A stretch of 64,000 bases of DNA from UBA5109 sp038148755 (GCA_038148755.1 JAYQWA010000004.1:68332-132331), one strand, 5' to 3'. Counted from the first letter of the stretch, positions 18,002 to 26,622 are shown. Notes: generated from the sequence alone by a model not told the origin. Program-made: numbers and translations.

Positions 18002-18769
18002 TTAAACCGGATTATTCTTGAGCCATTTCAGCACATCAGCATAAGGCACTTTACCGCCGAAAATATCCAGCGCACTGCCTATAGTCAGATCGACTCTGCC
18101 TTGGCCGAGAGCCTGGACCAGATCAAGATCACTCAGTCTTTTTACGCCTCCGGCGTAAGTCACCGGTAACGGGGAATACATCCCTAACAAACTGATCAAG
18201 TCTTCTTCTATGCCTTGCTGTTTACCTTCCACGTCCACGCCATGAACCAGAAACTCAGCACAATAGACTGATAATGTTTCCAATAATGCCGGTCCTACTT
18301 TTTCATCAGTGAAAGTCTGCCAGCGATCCGTTACAACATAATAATCACCATCACGCTGCCGGCAACTGAGATCCAGCACCAGTCTGTCTCTGCCAGTTAC
18401 ATCCAGCAGTTTTTCCAGCTTTTCTAGATCTATTTTTCCTGAATTAAAAATATAGGAGGTTACGATGACATGACTTGCACCGGCATTGAGATAAGTTGCT
18501 GCGTTTTCCGGTGAAACACCCCCCCCGTATTGCAGTCCTCCCGGGAAGGCCTCAAGTGCATGCAAGGCCGCCTCCTGATTGCCTGCTCCCAGAGAAACCA
18601 CATGACCGCCGCTCAGACCATCTTTTTGATAAAGCCTGGCATATTCAGCGGCCGAACGGTCACTGCTGAAATTTATTGTAAGTGCAGACTGATCGCTCTC
18701 CTGCAGAGAACCACCGACAATTTGCACAACATTACCCTGATGCAAATCAATACATGGTCTGAATTTCAT
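18002..18769 (-). CDS. hisA: Eukaryotic-type phosphoribosylformimino-5-aminoimidazole carboxamide ribotide isomerase (HisA)
   Basis: A 255-residue TIM-barrel isomerase of histidine biosynthesis (ProFAR to PRFAR). The N-terminal motif RPCIDLHQGNVVQIVGGSL and the later LVLDLSCRQRDGDYYV, FLVHGVDVEGKQQGIEE and VDLTIGSALDIFGG blocks follow fungal His6 closely. In contrast, ordinary bacterial HisA reads PAIDLxxGKCVRL. The two catalytic Asp residues are D8 and D133. No other his gene is nearby; the gene is alone between convergent and divergent neighbours. This points to transfer or an ancient alternative HisA lineage. Family assignment is strong; physiological need depends on whether a canonical hisA exists elsewhere. 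Confidence 0.93.
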   Translation of the reverse strand: MKFRPCIDLHQGNVVQIVGGSLQESDQSALTINFSSDRSAAEYARLYQKDGLSGGHVVSLGAGNQEAALHALEAFPGGLQYGGGVSPENAATYLNAGASHVIVTSYIFNSGKIDLEKLEKLLDVTGRDRLVLDLSCRQRDGDYYVVTDRWQTFTDEKVGPALLETLSVYCAEFLVHGVDVEGKQQGIEEDLISLLGMYSPLPVTYAGGVKRLSDLDLVQALGQGRVDLTIGSALDIFGGKVPYADVLKWLKNNPV

Positions 18770-18923
18770 ACATTGCCACCAGCCAAGGAGCTACACTGCC
18801 CGCTAAAACGGCAAGCATAACAAATTACTCTGCTATACTCCCCATCCCTGTCTAACATGACAGATAACAAATACATACAAGCAGCGGTCAGACAATACTG
18901 TTACAAATTATAGAACCAAGACT

Positions 18924-19889
18924 ATGAACAGCATGGATCAACAAGTCATCAAGCAACTGAGTCTCTGGCTTGAAGCCGGAAAACAATGTTGGTTATGCAC
19001 GATAGTTTCAACCTTTGGTTCTTCACCCAGACCGGTCGGCTCACTGCTGGCATGTAACGAAGATGGTCAGTATTGCGGTTCCCTTTCCGGTGGCTGTGTG
19101 GAAGATGATTTACGGGAAGACATACTAAAAGGCAAACTGGCCAAGGATAAACCGGAAAGAATTAGTTATGGGGTGGCCGTTGAAGATGTCTTGAAGCTTG
19201 GGCTTCCCTGTGGGGGCCAGTTAGAAGTTATCGTTGAACCTTTAAATCAAGGCCAAACGACAATCTACCAGGAACTTGCACAGGCTGTCGCGGGTAGAAA
19301 ATTAATCACTCGTATTGTTGATCTCAAATCAGGCCAAGCACATTTACAGGACAGCAAGCAAAATGCCGCGCTGACTATTACTGACGACTCAATGCAACAC
19401 ACTTATGGTTCTTCATTTCAGCTATTGTTGATTGGTGCTGTGCAAGTTGCTTACTACCTGAGTGAAATGGCTCAGGGACTGGATTATGAAGTTGCTATTT
19501 GTGACCCGCGACAGGAACTTATTGACAGTTTTCCCAAGCGAGATATTGAATTGACCCAAGCAATGCCTGATGACTGGCTCCGTAGTAAAAGTATTGATCA
19601 GCAAACAGCTATTGTTGCGCTGTGCCATGACCCGCGGATTGACGACATGGCACTGATGCAGGCCCTGCAAATGGACGCTTTTTATATTGGCGCCATGGGA
19701 TCAGCTAAGACCACAGAAAAACGCAAAGAACGTTTGCAAATGCTGGATATTCCCGCAGAACAAATCCACAGGCTGCATGCTCCTGTCGGCCTTGATATCG
19801 GCAGTAAGACTCCGCCTGAAATCGCTATCGCCATTCTGGCAGAATTAACCCAGTTACGAGCGCAACTCCGTCAACAAAACCATGCCTGA
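18924..19889 (+). CDS. xdhC: XdhC/CoxI family molybdenum-cofactor maturation protein
   Basis: A 321-residue protein of the XdhC family, which sulfurates or delivers molybdenum cofactor to xanthine-dehydrogenase-type hydroxylases. The N-terminal XdhC_CoxI domain shows STFGSSPRPVGSLLA and GSLSGGCVEDDL (about residues 30-62). The C-terminal Rossmann domain carries CHDPRIDDMALMQAL and YIGAMGSAKTTEKRKERL, ending with the family hallmark GLDIGSKTPPEIAIAILAEL. It overlaps the next gene (mocA-like) by 8 nt, so the two make a cofactor-maturation pair. The hydroxylase they serve is not in the window. Confidence 0.94.
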   Translation: MNSMDQQVIKQLSLWLEAGKQCWLCTIVSTFGSSPRPVGSLLACNEDGQYCGSLSGGCVEDDLREDILKGKLAKDKPERISYGVAVEDVLKLGLPCGGQLEVIVEPLNQGQTTIYQELAQAVAGRKLITRIVDLKSGQAHLQDSKQNAALTITDDSMQHTYGSSFQLLLIGAVQVAYYLSEMAQGLDYEVAICDPRQELIDSFPKRDIELTQAMPDDWLRSKSIDQQTAIVALCHDPRIDDMALMQALQMDAFYIGAMGSAKTTEKRKERLQMLDIPAEQIHRLHAPVGLDIGSKTPPEIAIAILAELTQLRAQLRQQNHA

Positions 19890-20469
19890 GCAGGTCAACA
19901 ACAAGATCGGCATTATTGTTTTAGCTGCTGGTTATAGTCGACGTTTTAATGCTGATAAACGTCAGGCACGACTGCATAGCGGCGAAATGTTACTGGATGC
20001 CACGCTTAGCAAAATACCCGATATCTTTTACCAGCGTGTTCTGGTTATGCATCCTGGCGATGAGGCGTTTGGTCAAGGCTATCAACCTGACTGGACTTTA
20101 TGTATTGCTGAACAGGCCAGTAAAGGTATGGGTTATTCTCTGGCTGCAGCCATGACCTATACCACAAACTGGGATGCTGCAGTAATTGCATTGGCGGATA
20201 TGCCTTATCTGCAAAGCGAAACTTATCAGGCTATTCAGCAAGCACTGACAAGGCACCCCATCGTCAGACCCTGTTGCCAGGGCAGAGCTGGCAACCCTGT
20301 TGGTTTTCATGCGGATTACTTTAAAGAAATATCAGAACTTGAAGGTGACCAGGGTGCCCGGGAACTTTTGACCCGGCATGCAAAGGAACTGTATCTAATG
20401 GAATGTTCGGACTGGGGAATTATTCAGGATATAGATACTGCAGCTGCCCTGAATACCACAGAGGCCTAA
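19882..20469 (+). CDS. mocA: MobA-like nucleotidyltransferase, probable molybdenum cofactor cytidylyltransferase
   Basis: A 195-residue NTP-transferase of the MobA-like superfamily. The nucleotide loop reads LAAGYSRRFNADK (about residues 11-23), a variant of LAAGxSxRMGxxK. It is followed by ALADMPYLQSETYQAI with the metal-binding Asp, and GRAGNPVGFHADYF near the substrate site. MocA adds CMP to molybdopterin for xanthine-dehydrogenase-family enzymes. The 8-nt overlap with xdhC supports this over MobA, which adds GMP for DMSO-reductase-type enzymes. Its stop overlaps the convergent small gene by 4 nt. Confidence 0.9.
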   Translation: MPEQVNNKIGIIVLAAGYSRRFNADKRQARLHSGEMLLDATLSKIPDIFYQRVLVMHPGDEAFGQGYQPDWTLCIAEQASKGMGYSLAAAMTYTTNWDAAVIALADMPYLQSETYQAIQQALTRHPIVRPCCQGRAGNPVGFHADYFKEISELEGDQGARELLTRHAKELYLMECSDWGIIQDIDTAAALNTTEA

Positions 20470-20693
20470 AATGACTTGTTACCCTGACTCTTGCCTGAAC
20501 CCTGGCAAGGCCCACAAACACGCTTTCTCAAGCTTATGCCGCTGCCAGTGCATTCCGGACAGTCACTGACATAATTCTGCTTAAGAATATCAATCAAATC
20601 CTGCAAGGCTTCAGAGCTATTCTCCTGCTTCACCAGATTAACTGTAGCAGCTGAATTTCTTTGGTTATCTAGATTTTGTGAATAACTTACCAC
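20466..20693 (-). CDS. Small CxxCxGxG zinc-motif protein of unknown function
   Basis: A 75-residue frame beginning with GTG. The C-terminal half has two cysteine knuckles, CPECTGSG and CGPCQGSG (about residues 45-66), in the CxxCxGxG form found in the DnaJ zinc-binding domain and related small proteins. DnaJ normally has four such repeats; this has two, enough for one zinc site. The N-terminal 40 residues are polar. No J domain is present and no clear ribosome site was seen, so the start is uncertain. The spacing of the knuckles argues for a real gene. Partner and role are unknown. Confidence 0.55.
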   Translation of the reverse strand: MVSYSQNLDNQRNSAATVNLVKQENSSEALQDLIDILKQNYVSDCPECTGSGISLRKRVCGPCQGSGKSQGNKSF

Positions 20694-20772
20694 TGTTTAA
20701 ACCCACTACTTTTCTATTGTTTGTAGTGCGATTCTAGTGCTTTCAGGCTATTGGAAATGTTAATAAGCTCAC

Positions 20773-20806
20773 AAAAAAGCCCGCTAGTGGGTAGCTAGCG
20801 GGCTTT
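20773..20806 (-). terminator. Rho-independent terminator after the ferredoxin gene
   Basis: AAAGCCCGCTAG (20776-20787) and CTAGCGGGCTTT (20795-20806) form a perfect 12-bp stem with a 7-base loop. On the minus strand the stem is followed by six T residues, about 100 nt beyond the ferredoxin stop codon. On the plus strand the T tract is only three bases. Confidence 0.85.
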
Positions 20807-20907
20807 CCTGTCAATATAAATAAGATTAAAAGGGGCGTGCCTCTATTCCTGCGCACATAGAGTTGGAGTGTGACGCTCGGTAAAAGTTCCCTGTTATTTG
20901 AAATAAT

Positions 20908-21228
20908 TTAAAACTGTGATTCTGGCAATCTGATAACCAGGCCATTCAATTCTTCAGTGACGTCAATCTGGCAGCTCAGACGGCTATTCTTCTGTGGTTC
21001 CAACACACACTCCAGCATGTCTTTTTCCATTTCACTGGCAGTTGGAACTTTATCCAGCCAGGCTTCATCAACATAACAATGACAGGTTGCGCAACTACAT
21101 GAGCCACCACATTCTGCGATGATGCCATCAAGCATATTATCCACTGCTCCCTGCATGACAGAATTACCAGTCGGCACTTCTATTTCATTGGTGGTTCCGT
21201 CATGACTGATATAAGTAACTAAAGGCAT
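20908..21228 (-). CDS. [2Fe-2S] ferredoxin, adrenodoxin/putidaredoxin type
   Basis: A 106-residue electron carrier. Cluster ligands are C40, C46, C49 and C86, in the C-x5-C-x2-C ... C spacing of vertebrate-type ferredoxins that serve cytochromes P450 or ring oxygenases. Two extra Cys (C44 and C51) lie beside the cluster loop. The N-terminus is a short ubiquitin-like strand region (VTYISHDGTTNEIEVP), and the acidic helix SEMEKDMLECV follows the cluster. The second Met (21228) is the likelier start. A matching FAD ferredoxin reductase is encoded less than 1 kb away on the same strand. No terminal oxygenase is in the window. Confidence 0.93.
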   Translation of the reverse strand: MPLVTYISHDGTTNEIEVPTGNSVMQGAVDNMLDGIIAECGGSCSCATCHCYVDEAWLDKVPTASEMEKDMLECVLEPQKNSRLSCQIDVTEELNGLVIRLPESQF

Positions 21229-21463
21229 CATATACTCCGTTTAAACTAAAATTTTGACTACAGTTGACTATCAATGGGGCAAATATTTGCAGCGCATTAT
21301 ACCGCTTTAAACCATCAGTTAAAGCCTAAAGCCTAATGCCAGATACAAGCACAATGGCATTAAAAATTCCATCTTGGTAAATAATTTCTTATCGTTGAGA
21401 GCAATTAGCTGGCTTAAGGTCTGCAGTGCGACGTATGATGATCCAGGTATCAGGTTAACCAGT

Positions 21464-22111
21464 ATGTACAAGATGCTCCAGCGTAAACAGATAATGGCTT
21501 ATTGCCTGGCCGCAGCTCTTCCTCTCCTGTTAATGGCTATCATTTTTAATTTTTCTCTGGTCTTTACGGCGCAATATATTTTTTGCACTAACCAGGAAGT
21601 ACTGGGCTATATCATTCAGGCAGAATTTCTTGCCGTCGCCAGCGGCGTCTTGGTCGTACTGCCGCTCATCATTCAAATACATAATTTGTTCATGCGAATT
21701 TTCCGTTTTTCATTATTCGCTATTGTTGTGGTTATTTTTGCCTGGGTGTCCTATGACATAGATGGCATGGAAGGCATGTTGTTTTATGCTTTATTGGTAT
21801 TTATTACTTTTGGCGGTGGCACTCTGTTTATTTTTGACACCTTTTCCACTCAGACCAGAGCATTTCTGAGCTTATTACGCTGGTCTCTTGGCATCTTTAT
21901 TTATGTCAGTCTGCAACTATCATTTGATCTCGACAGCGATATTGCCTCCTGGAAAGACACCCGTGACGTCATACCCTTTGGCGCAGCGTTTTTTTACCTG
22001 CTGTTTCTTTTTGAGCTGATCATGTATCCGGCCTTAACCTATTATCTTGAGAAAAAGAACTCCGAAGACATGTTCATTTCAGAAAAAATAGCACAGGTTC
22101 AGGTAAAATAA
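21464..22111 (+). CDS. Hypothetical multi-pass membrane protein
   Basis: The frame from ATG 21464 gives 215 residues, mostly hydrophobic. There are about six membrane segments (roughly residues 12-34, 45-66, 72-90, 98-118, 128-146 and 165-186) and a polar C-terminal tail. No family motif was recognised. A longer frame opens at a TTG at 21374, but its extra residues are polar and unlike a signal, so the ATG is favoured. It sits between two minus-strand redox genes and is the only plus-strand gene in that stretch. It is a real coding region by length and composition; function is unknown. Confidence 0.7.
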   Translation: MYKMLQRKQIMAYCLAAALPLLLMAIIFNFSLVFTAQYIFCTNQEVLGYIIQAEFLAVASGVLVVLPLIIQIHNLFMRIFRFSLFAIVVVIFAWVSYDIDGMEGMLFYALLVFITFGGGTLFIFDTFSTQTRAFLSLLRWSLGIFIYVSLQLSFDLDSDIASWKDTRDVIPFGAAFFYLLFLFELIMYPALTYYLEKKNSEDMFISEKIAQVQVK

Positions 22112-22144
22112 TCAGCCTGAATGACTTTGTGTTATTCCTGGTAT

Positions 22145-23371
22145 CTAAGCCAGAAGCAAGTCTTTCATTGGGACGCTGGTATCGGCCAGTTTTTCCCGAT
22201 TCAGTTGCAGCGACTGTGCCAGAACACGTTTACCAAACATGAATTCCTGCGGGCTGTTTACCGCATCCACAGCCAGCAACACTTCCCCCTTAAAATAAAA
22301 TACCGCTATTTTTCTGCCCTGCGATAAATCGCCACGTACGATCAGGTTGTCATAACCTGCAGACAACCCTGCTATCTGTAACTTCAGATCATACTGGTCA
22401 GACCAGAACCAGGGGATCTGATCATATTCCTGACGCTTACCACAGATTGTTCTGGCTACTACTTTAGCCTGCTCCACTGCATTCTGAATGGATTCCAGTC
22501 GCATCCAACGCTGATAATGTTTATTGAAGTGAAAAGTACAGTCCCCAGCTGCCAGAATATCCGGATCACTGGTCTCACCAAAAGCATTAACCATAATGCC
22601 ATTATCAATATCCAGCCCGACATCCTGAGCCAGCTCCGAATTGGGAACTACACCAATGCCAATAATGACCATATCAGCCGGAAAACTTTGTCCACCATTA
22701 CAAACTACTGAATTGGCCTGCTTATCGCCTTTTAAATGACTGATTTCGACATCGGTAATCAACTCAACACCTTCTTCGGCATGAATACGACTGTAAAATT
22801 CAGAAATTTCCGGCGCAGAAACGCGATTAAGAATACGTGGATCCTTTTCCAGCACTGTGACTTTCATCCCTGTGGAAGTCAGCATGGCGGCCGTTTCCAG
22901 GCCTATATAGCCACCGCCAACAATGACAGCCTGTTTACCCGCTTCGATATGCGGTCTTATTCTGTCGGCATCATGTATGTCACGCAAATAAAAAACATTG
23001 CCAAGTCTGGCACCGGGCAGCTCCATCACTCTGGGTCTGGCCCCTGTTGTTAGAATAAGTTTGTCGTAGTTGACTGTTTCATTATCATTCAGAAAGACAG
23101 TTTTATTAGTCCGATCAATACTGTCGACTCTACAGCCCAGCTTATATTTAATATCTGCTTTTGCATAAGCTTCTTCATGCCGGATCAGCAAGTCATAAAT
23201 ACTTTTGGTACCCGCTAAAAAAGTTTTGGATAAAGGCGGACGATTGTAAGGCAGGTGAGCTTCTTCTCCGATCAGGGTAATACCCCCTTCCCAGCCTTCT
23301 TTTCGCAAGCTGTTACAAAGTTCTGCCGCAGCATGACTGGCGCCAACAATAACACAGTGTTGTTTACTCAC
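22145..23371 (-). CDS. FAD-dependent ferredoxin reductase (putidaredoxin/rubredoxin reductase family)
   Basis: A 408-residue flavoprotein that passes electrons from NAD(P)H to a small ferredoxin. It has the FAD fold at the N-terminus (VGASHAAAELCNSLRKEG then YNRPPLSKTFL), the NAD-binding VIVGGGYIGLETAAML (about residues 147-162), and the second FAD motif AAGDCTFHF (about 276-284). The C-terminal domain contains WFWSDQYDLKLQIAG, typical of the BphA4/CamA group. The same-strand [2Fe-2S] ferredoxin downstream is the obvious partner. An upstream thioredoxin lipoprotein gene ends 23 nt away and may share a transcript. Confidence 0.93.
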   Translation of the reverse strand: MSKQHCVIVGASHAAAELCNSLRKEGWEGGITLIGEEAHLPYNRPPLSKTFLAGTKSIYDLLIRHEEAYAKADIKYKLGCRVDSIDRTNKTVFLNDNETVNYDKLILTTGARPRVMELPGARLGNVFYLRDIHDADRIRPHIEAGKQAVIVGGGYIGLETAAMLTSTGMKVTVLEKDPRILNRVSAPEISEFYSRIHAEEGVELITDVEISHLKGDKQANSVVCNGGQSFPADMVIIGIGVVPNSELAQDVGLDIDNGIMVNAFGETSDPDILAAGDCTFHFNKHYQRWMRLESIQNAVEQAKVVARTICGKRQEYDQIPWFWSDQYDLKLQIAGLSAGYDNLIVRGDLSQGRKIAVFYFKGEVLLAVDAVNSPQEFMFGKRVLAQSLQLNREKLADTSVPMKDLLLA

Positions 23372-23394
23372 TTCTCAACTCTCTTTCTTGGTAC

Positions 23395-23925
23395 TTAAAA
23401 AGATCTTAATTCAGTTAAAAGTTCCGGGCTATCCCATTCATAAGCGCCTAGCCAACTTTTAAGTTCCTGACCGGATTCATCATAGAGCACTGTGCTGGGT
23501 ACTGCCTGAATTCCATGTGTCGAAAAGAATGAATTTAACTTGATGAAATTACCGCTGAATTCATTTTCAGCAATAAAGGCAGTTATGGTTTCCAAAGGCT
23601 CATCAGAGGCTAAAACAAAGATATAGCCTTCTGGCCCAAGTATCTCTGCTGCCCGACTTAAAGCCGGTATCTCTTCTATGCAGGGGGCACACCAGGTTGC
23701 CCAGTAATTTAAAATCAGCTTGCGCCCGGCAAAACTTGAAATTTCAAGGGGCCTGCCACCTAAATCCTGAAAAGTAGCGGATTCTCCACCTGCGGCAGGT
23801 TGCACATCAGAAATAGTAATATTTCCGGCCTGAATGGCTTGTTTTTCTTCTCGCTCCTGCACACAGGCAACAAGCAGGATTGCCAGGACAAAAGCCACAG
23901 TGATTTTAATTAATCCTTGATACAT
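23395..23925 (-). CDS. TlpA-like thioredoxin-family lipoprotein
   Basis: A 176-residue exported thiol-disulfide protein. A lipoprotein signal ends in LLVAC (C21). The redoxin domain contains NYWATWCAPCIEEIPAL, with the active-site pair C79/C82, and a cis-Pro loop at AVPSTVLYDESG. Such proteins reduce periplasmic disulfides, for example in cytochrome c maturation, but the client is unknown here. It precedes the ferredoxin reductase on the minus strand by 23 nt, so it may be transcribed with it. Confidence 0.9.
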   Translation of the reverse strand: MYQGLIKITVAFVLAILLVACVQEREEKQAIQAGNITISDVQPAAGGESATFQDLGGRPLEISSFAGRKLILNYWATWCAPCIEEIPALSRAAEILGPEGYIFVLASDEPLETITAFIAENEFSGNFIKLNSFFSTHGIQAVPSTVLYDESGQELKSWLGAYEWDSPELLTELRSF

Positions 23926-24006
23926 TAAAGTAACCCGACGAATGATAAAGGCGTAATCATAACAAAAAGTTTGTTCGTCGTTTGTGTAAACAGTTAGAAT
24001 TCAATC

Positions 24007-24906
24007 ATGCCTTTACCGCGCGCCTATTTGATTGATTCCAGTATTTATATTTTTCGTGCCTGGCATATCTATGATGACTCCATAACAGATACCCATGGCA
24101 AGCCAAGTAATGCTGTCTTTGGCTTCAGTGATTTCCTGTTTCAGATAATAAAACAAAAACAACCACAGCATATTGCTTGTGCCTTTGATGCGAGCCAGAC
24201 AGCATCCTATCGCCGGGAACTTTATCCTGAATACAAGGCTAACCGCCCGCCTGCACCGCCTGAACTCAAGCACCAGTTTGAACAGTGCCGGCTTTTTTGC
24301 CAGGCTGTTGGTATTCCTGAATTTGGCAGCAACCGATACGAAGCCGACGACATTATTGGTTCCCTTGCAGCCTATTTCAGGGAGCAGGGTTTTGCTGTCA
24401 CCATAGTCAGTGCCGATAAAGACCTGACCCAGCTTGTCATCGGCGAAGAAGATGCCTGGTGGGACTTTGCCCGTGGTAATGTGTTAAACCGCCGTGGCGT
24501 TGAGAAGCAGTTTGGTGTCTTACCTGAACAGATTCCTGACATGCTCGCCCTCTCCGGTGACAAGGTCGATAATATTCCGGGTATTCCCGGCGTCGGTTAC
24601 ACGACTGCAGCAAAAATTCTCAAAAAGTACCCCTACATAGAAAGCATACTGGAAAACATTGATGCCATTGCAGAAATGAAATTCCGTGGCGCTGCACGTA
24701 TTCATGCTTTGTTAAATACGCATCAGGAAATGCTGCCGTTGAATAAACTGCTGACTACGATAGTCTGCGATATGCACAGAAATGATCATCTGGACGCCCC
24801 TCTTGAAAGACTCGGTTGGAGTGGCGTAAACCACGAAGCATTTGCTACGCTATCCGAGCAGTTAGCGCTAAGCCCTGCGCTTTCACAACGCTGGTTTAAC
24901 CTGTAA
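24007..24906 (+). CDS. xni: 5'-3' exonuclease / flap endonuclease (ExoIX/Xni-like, T5 FEN family)
   Basis: A 299-residue stand-alone FEN nuclease related to the N-terminal domain of DNA polymerase I. The metal-site Asp and Glu residues lie in YLIDSSIYIFRAW, CAFDASQTASYRRELYPEYK, YEADDIIGSLA and SADKDLTQLV. The helix-hairpin-helix ALSGDKVDNIPGIPGVGYTTA follows. It is longer than E. coli Xni (251) and retains the conserved acidic residues, so full activity is likely. Its likely role is flap and primer processing in repair. Convergent with nadE. Confidence 0.92.
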   Translation: MPLPRAYLIDSSIYIFRAWHIYDDSITDTHGKPSNAVFGFSDFLFQIIKQKQPQHIACAFDASQTASYRRELYPEYKANRPPAPPELKHQFEQCRLFCQAVGIPEFGSNRYEADDIIGSLAAYFREQGFAVTIVSADKDLTQLVIGEEDAWWDFARGNVLNRRGVEKQFGVLPEQIPDMLALSGDKVDNIPGIPGVGYTTAAKILKKYPYIESILENIDAIAEMKFRGAARIHALLNTHQEMLPLNKLLTTIVCDMHRNDHLDAPLERLGWSGVNHEAFATLSEQLALSPALSQRWFNL

Positions 24907-24947
24907 GTTGAACTCGAAAAATTGCATTCAAAATAGAGGAGTTAACA

Positions 24948-24992
24948 GTGATTTCAGGTAATTCACTGTCTACTTTTGCTCTGCCGAACTAA
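24948..24992 (+). other. 14-codon mini reading frame with a strong ribosome site
   Basis: AGAGGAG (24935-24941) sits six bases before a GTG (24948) that opens 14 codons ending at a TAA (24990-24992). ACAGTGA (24946-24952) and TCACTGT (24963-24969) form a 7-bp inverted repeat over the start. It may be the 5' scrap of a lost gene, a micropeptide, or chance within the xni-nadE gap. Confidence 0.25.
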
Positions 24993-24999
24993 TTCAGAA

Positions 25000-26622
25000 T
25001 TAATCGCCCATTTTCCAGCCGGAAGTAATGGGATAACGCCGGTCCTTGCCAAAGCCACGTTTACTGATTCTGATACCAATCGGCGCCTGCCTGCGTTTAT
25101 GTTCATTAATATCAACCAGCCTGATCACTTTTGCGACGGTATCTTGGTCAAAGCCTCTAGCTATGATTTCTTCCGCACTTAAATCAGCTTCAATATATAA
25201 CTCAAGAATCTGATCCAGCACAGGATATGGCGGCAGGTTATCTTCATCCACCTGATCCGGTGCCAGTTCTGCTGAAGGTGCTCGTTCGATAACACGTTGC
25301 GGAATAACTTCTCCCAGCGTATTACGATACCGGGCCAGTTCATAAACCAGCATCTTGGGCACATCTTTTATCACATCAAAACCGCCTGCCATATCGCCAT
25401 AAAGTGTCGAATAACCAACTGCCAGTTCGCTCTTGTTACCGGTTGTTAAAACCAGCGCATGTTTTTTGTTTGAAATAGCCATAAGCAAAACACCCCTGCT
25501 GCGGGCCTGGATATTTTGCTCGGTAATATCAGAACTGTAGCCTTTAAATTCATCACTAAGCGCCCGGCTGAAGCTGTCATAGATATCTGCGATGGGAATT
25601 TCTTGGTAATTAACACCCAGTGTCATTGCTTCTTTACGTGCATCTTCCAGACTGATTTCCGATGTGTAGGTATAGGGCAGCATCACTGCCTGCACTCTTT
25701 CTGCACCCAGGGCATCCGCTGCAATGGCAAGCGTCAGGGCGGAATCAATACCTCCGGAAAGCCCCAGGACAACACCAGGGAAACCATTCTTGTTGACGTA
25801 ATCTTGTAGACCCAATACCAAAGCCTGATAGATAACCGCTTCTTTATCCGGTAGTGAAGCGATCTCACTCTGACTTAGAGAAACTGTTTCATCTGCATTT
25901 ATATTACAGTCAACCGGCACCATCGCTTCTTCATACAAAGGAGCCAGTGCACACAATTGGCCAGAACCATCAAAGGCCATTGAAGCACCATCGAAGACCA
26001 GTTCATCCTGCCCACCAACCTGATTCACATAAATAACAGGTAGAGATGTTTCATTTATGCGTTGTTGAATAATTTCCTGACGATCCTGCACCTTATTCAT
26101 ATGAAAAGGCGAACCATTAATATTGATCATTAATTTTGCGCCGGCCGTCTTGGCCTGTTGCATGGGGCCCGCTTCCCATAAATCTTCACAAATAGTGAAG
26201 GCAACCGGAATATTTTTTATCTCCAACACACAAGCTTTATCGCCCGCCGAGAAATAACGCTTTTCATCAAACACTTGATAGTTGGGTAAACATTGCTTGC
26301 AATAAGTAGCCAAACATTGGCCTGCGTGAAACACACCCAGCATATTGAATAGTTTGCCATCTACCCTGCCCGGATAACCAACAACCAGATAGACTGGCAG
26401 CTCAGCTTCCTGAATTTCTTGCAGTGCTGCAGCTATACGTTTGTTCAGACTTGGACGCAGTAATAAGTCTTCAGGGGGATAAGCTGTTAATACCAGTTCA
26501 GGAAATACAATAATATCAGCCTCATGCTCTGCAATACCCTGCCTGGCGGCGGCTAGAAGTTTTTTTGTATTACCCGGAATATCACCAACGAGCGGGTTGG
26601 TTTGAACCATTAATATTCGCAT
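25000..26622 (-). CDS. nadE: Glutamine-hydrolysing NAD+ synthase
   Basis: A 540-residue two-domain enzyme making NAD+ from deamido-NAD+, ATP and glutamine. The N-terminal nitrilase-type glutaminase has its Glu-Lys-Cys triad in FPELVLTAYPPEDLLL, the CLPNYQVFDEKRYF region, and FTICEDLW. The C-terminal synthetase has the PP-loop SGGIDSALTLAIAADALGA (about residue 287 onward) and the TTGNKSELAVGYSTLYGDMAGG segment. It matches the glutaminase-fused bacterial type rather than the short ammonia-dependent NadE. Monocistronic on the minus strand. Confidence 0.96.
   Translation of the reverse strand: MRILMVQTNPLVGDIPGNTKKLLAAARQGIAEHEADIIVFPELVLTAYPPEDLLLRPSLNKRIAAALQEIQEAELPVYLVVGYPGRVDGKLFNMLGVFHAGQCLATYCKQCLPNYQVFDEKRYFSAGDKACVLEIKNIPVAFTICEDLWEAGPMQQAKTAGAKLMININGSPFHMNKVQDRQEIIQQRINETSLPVIYVNQVGGQDELVFDGASMAFDGSGQLCALAPLYEEAMVPVDCNINADETVSLSQSEIASLPDKEAVIYQALVLGLQDYVNKNGFPGVVLGLSGGIDSALTLAIAADALGAERVQAVMLPYTYTSEISLEDARKEAMTLGVNYQEIPIADIYDSFSRALSDEFKGYSSDITEQNIQARSRGVLLMAISNKKHALVLTTGNKSELAVGYSTLYGDMAGGFDVIKDVPKMLVYELARYRNTLGEVIPQRVIERAPSAELAPDQVDEDNLPPYPVLDQILELYIEADLSAEEIIARGFDQDTVAKVIRLVDINEHKRRQAPIGIRISKRGFGKDRRYPITSGWKMGD

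Noticed and set aside
22121..22327. Plus-strand frame at the ferredoxin-reductase 3' end
   Set aside because: Antisense to the conserved reductase C-terminus and without a start signal.
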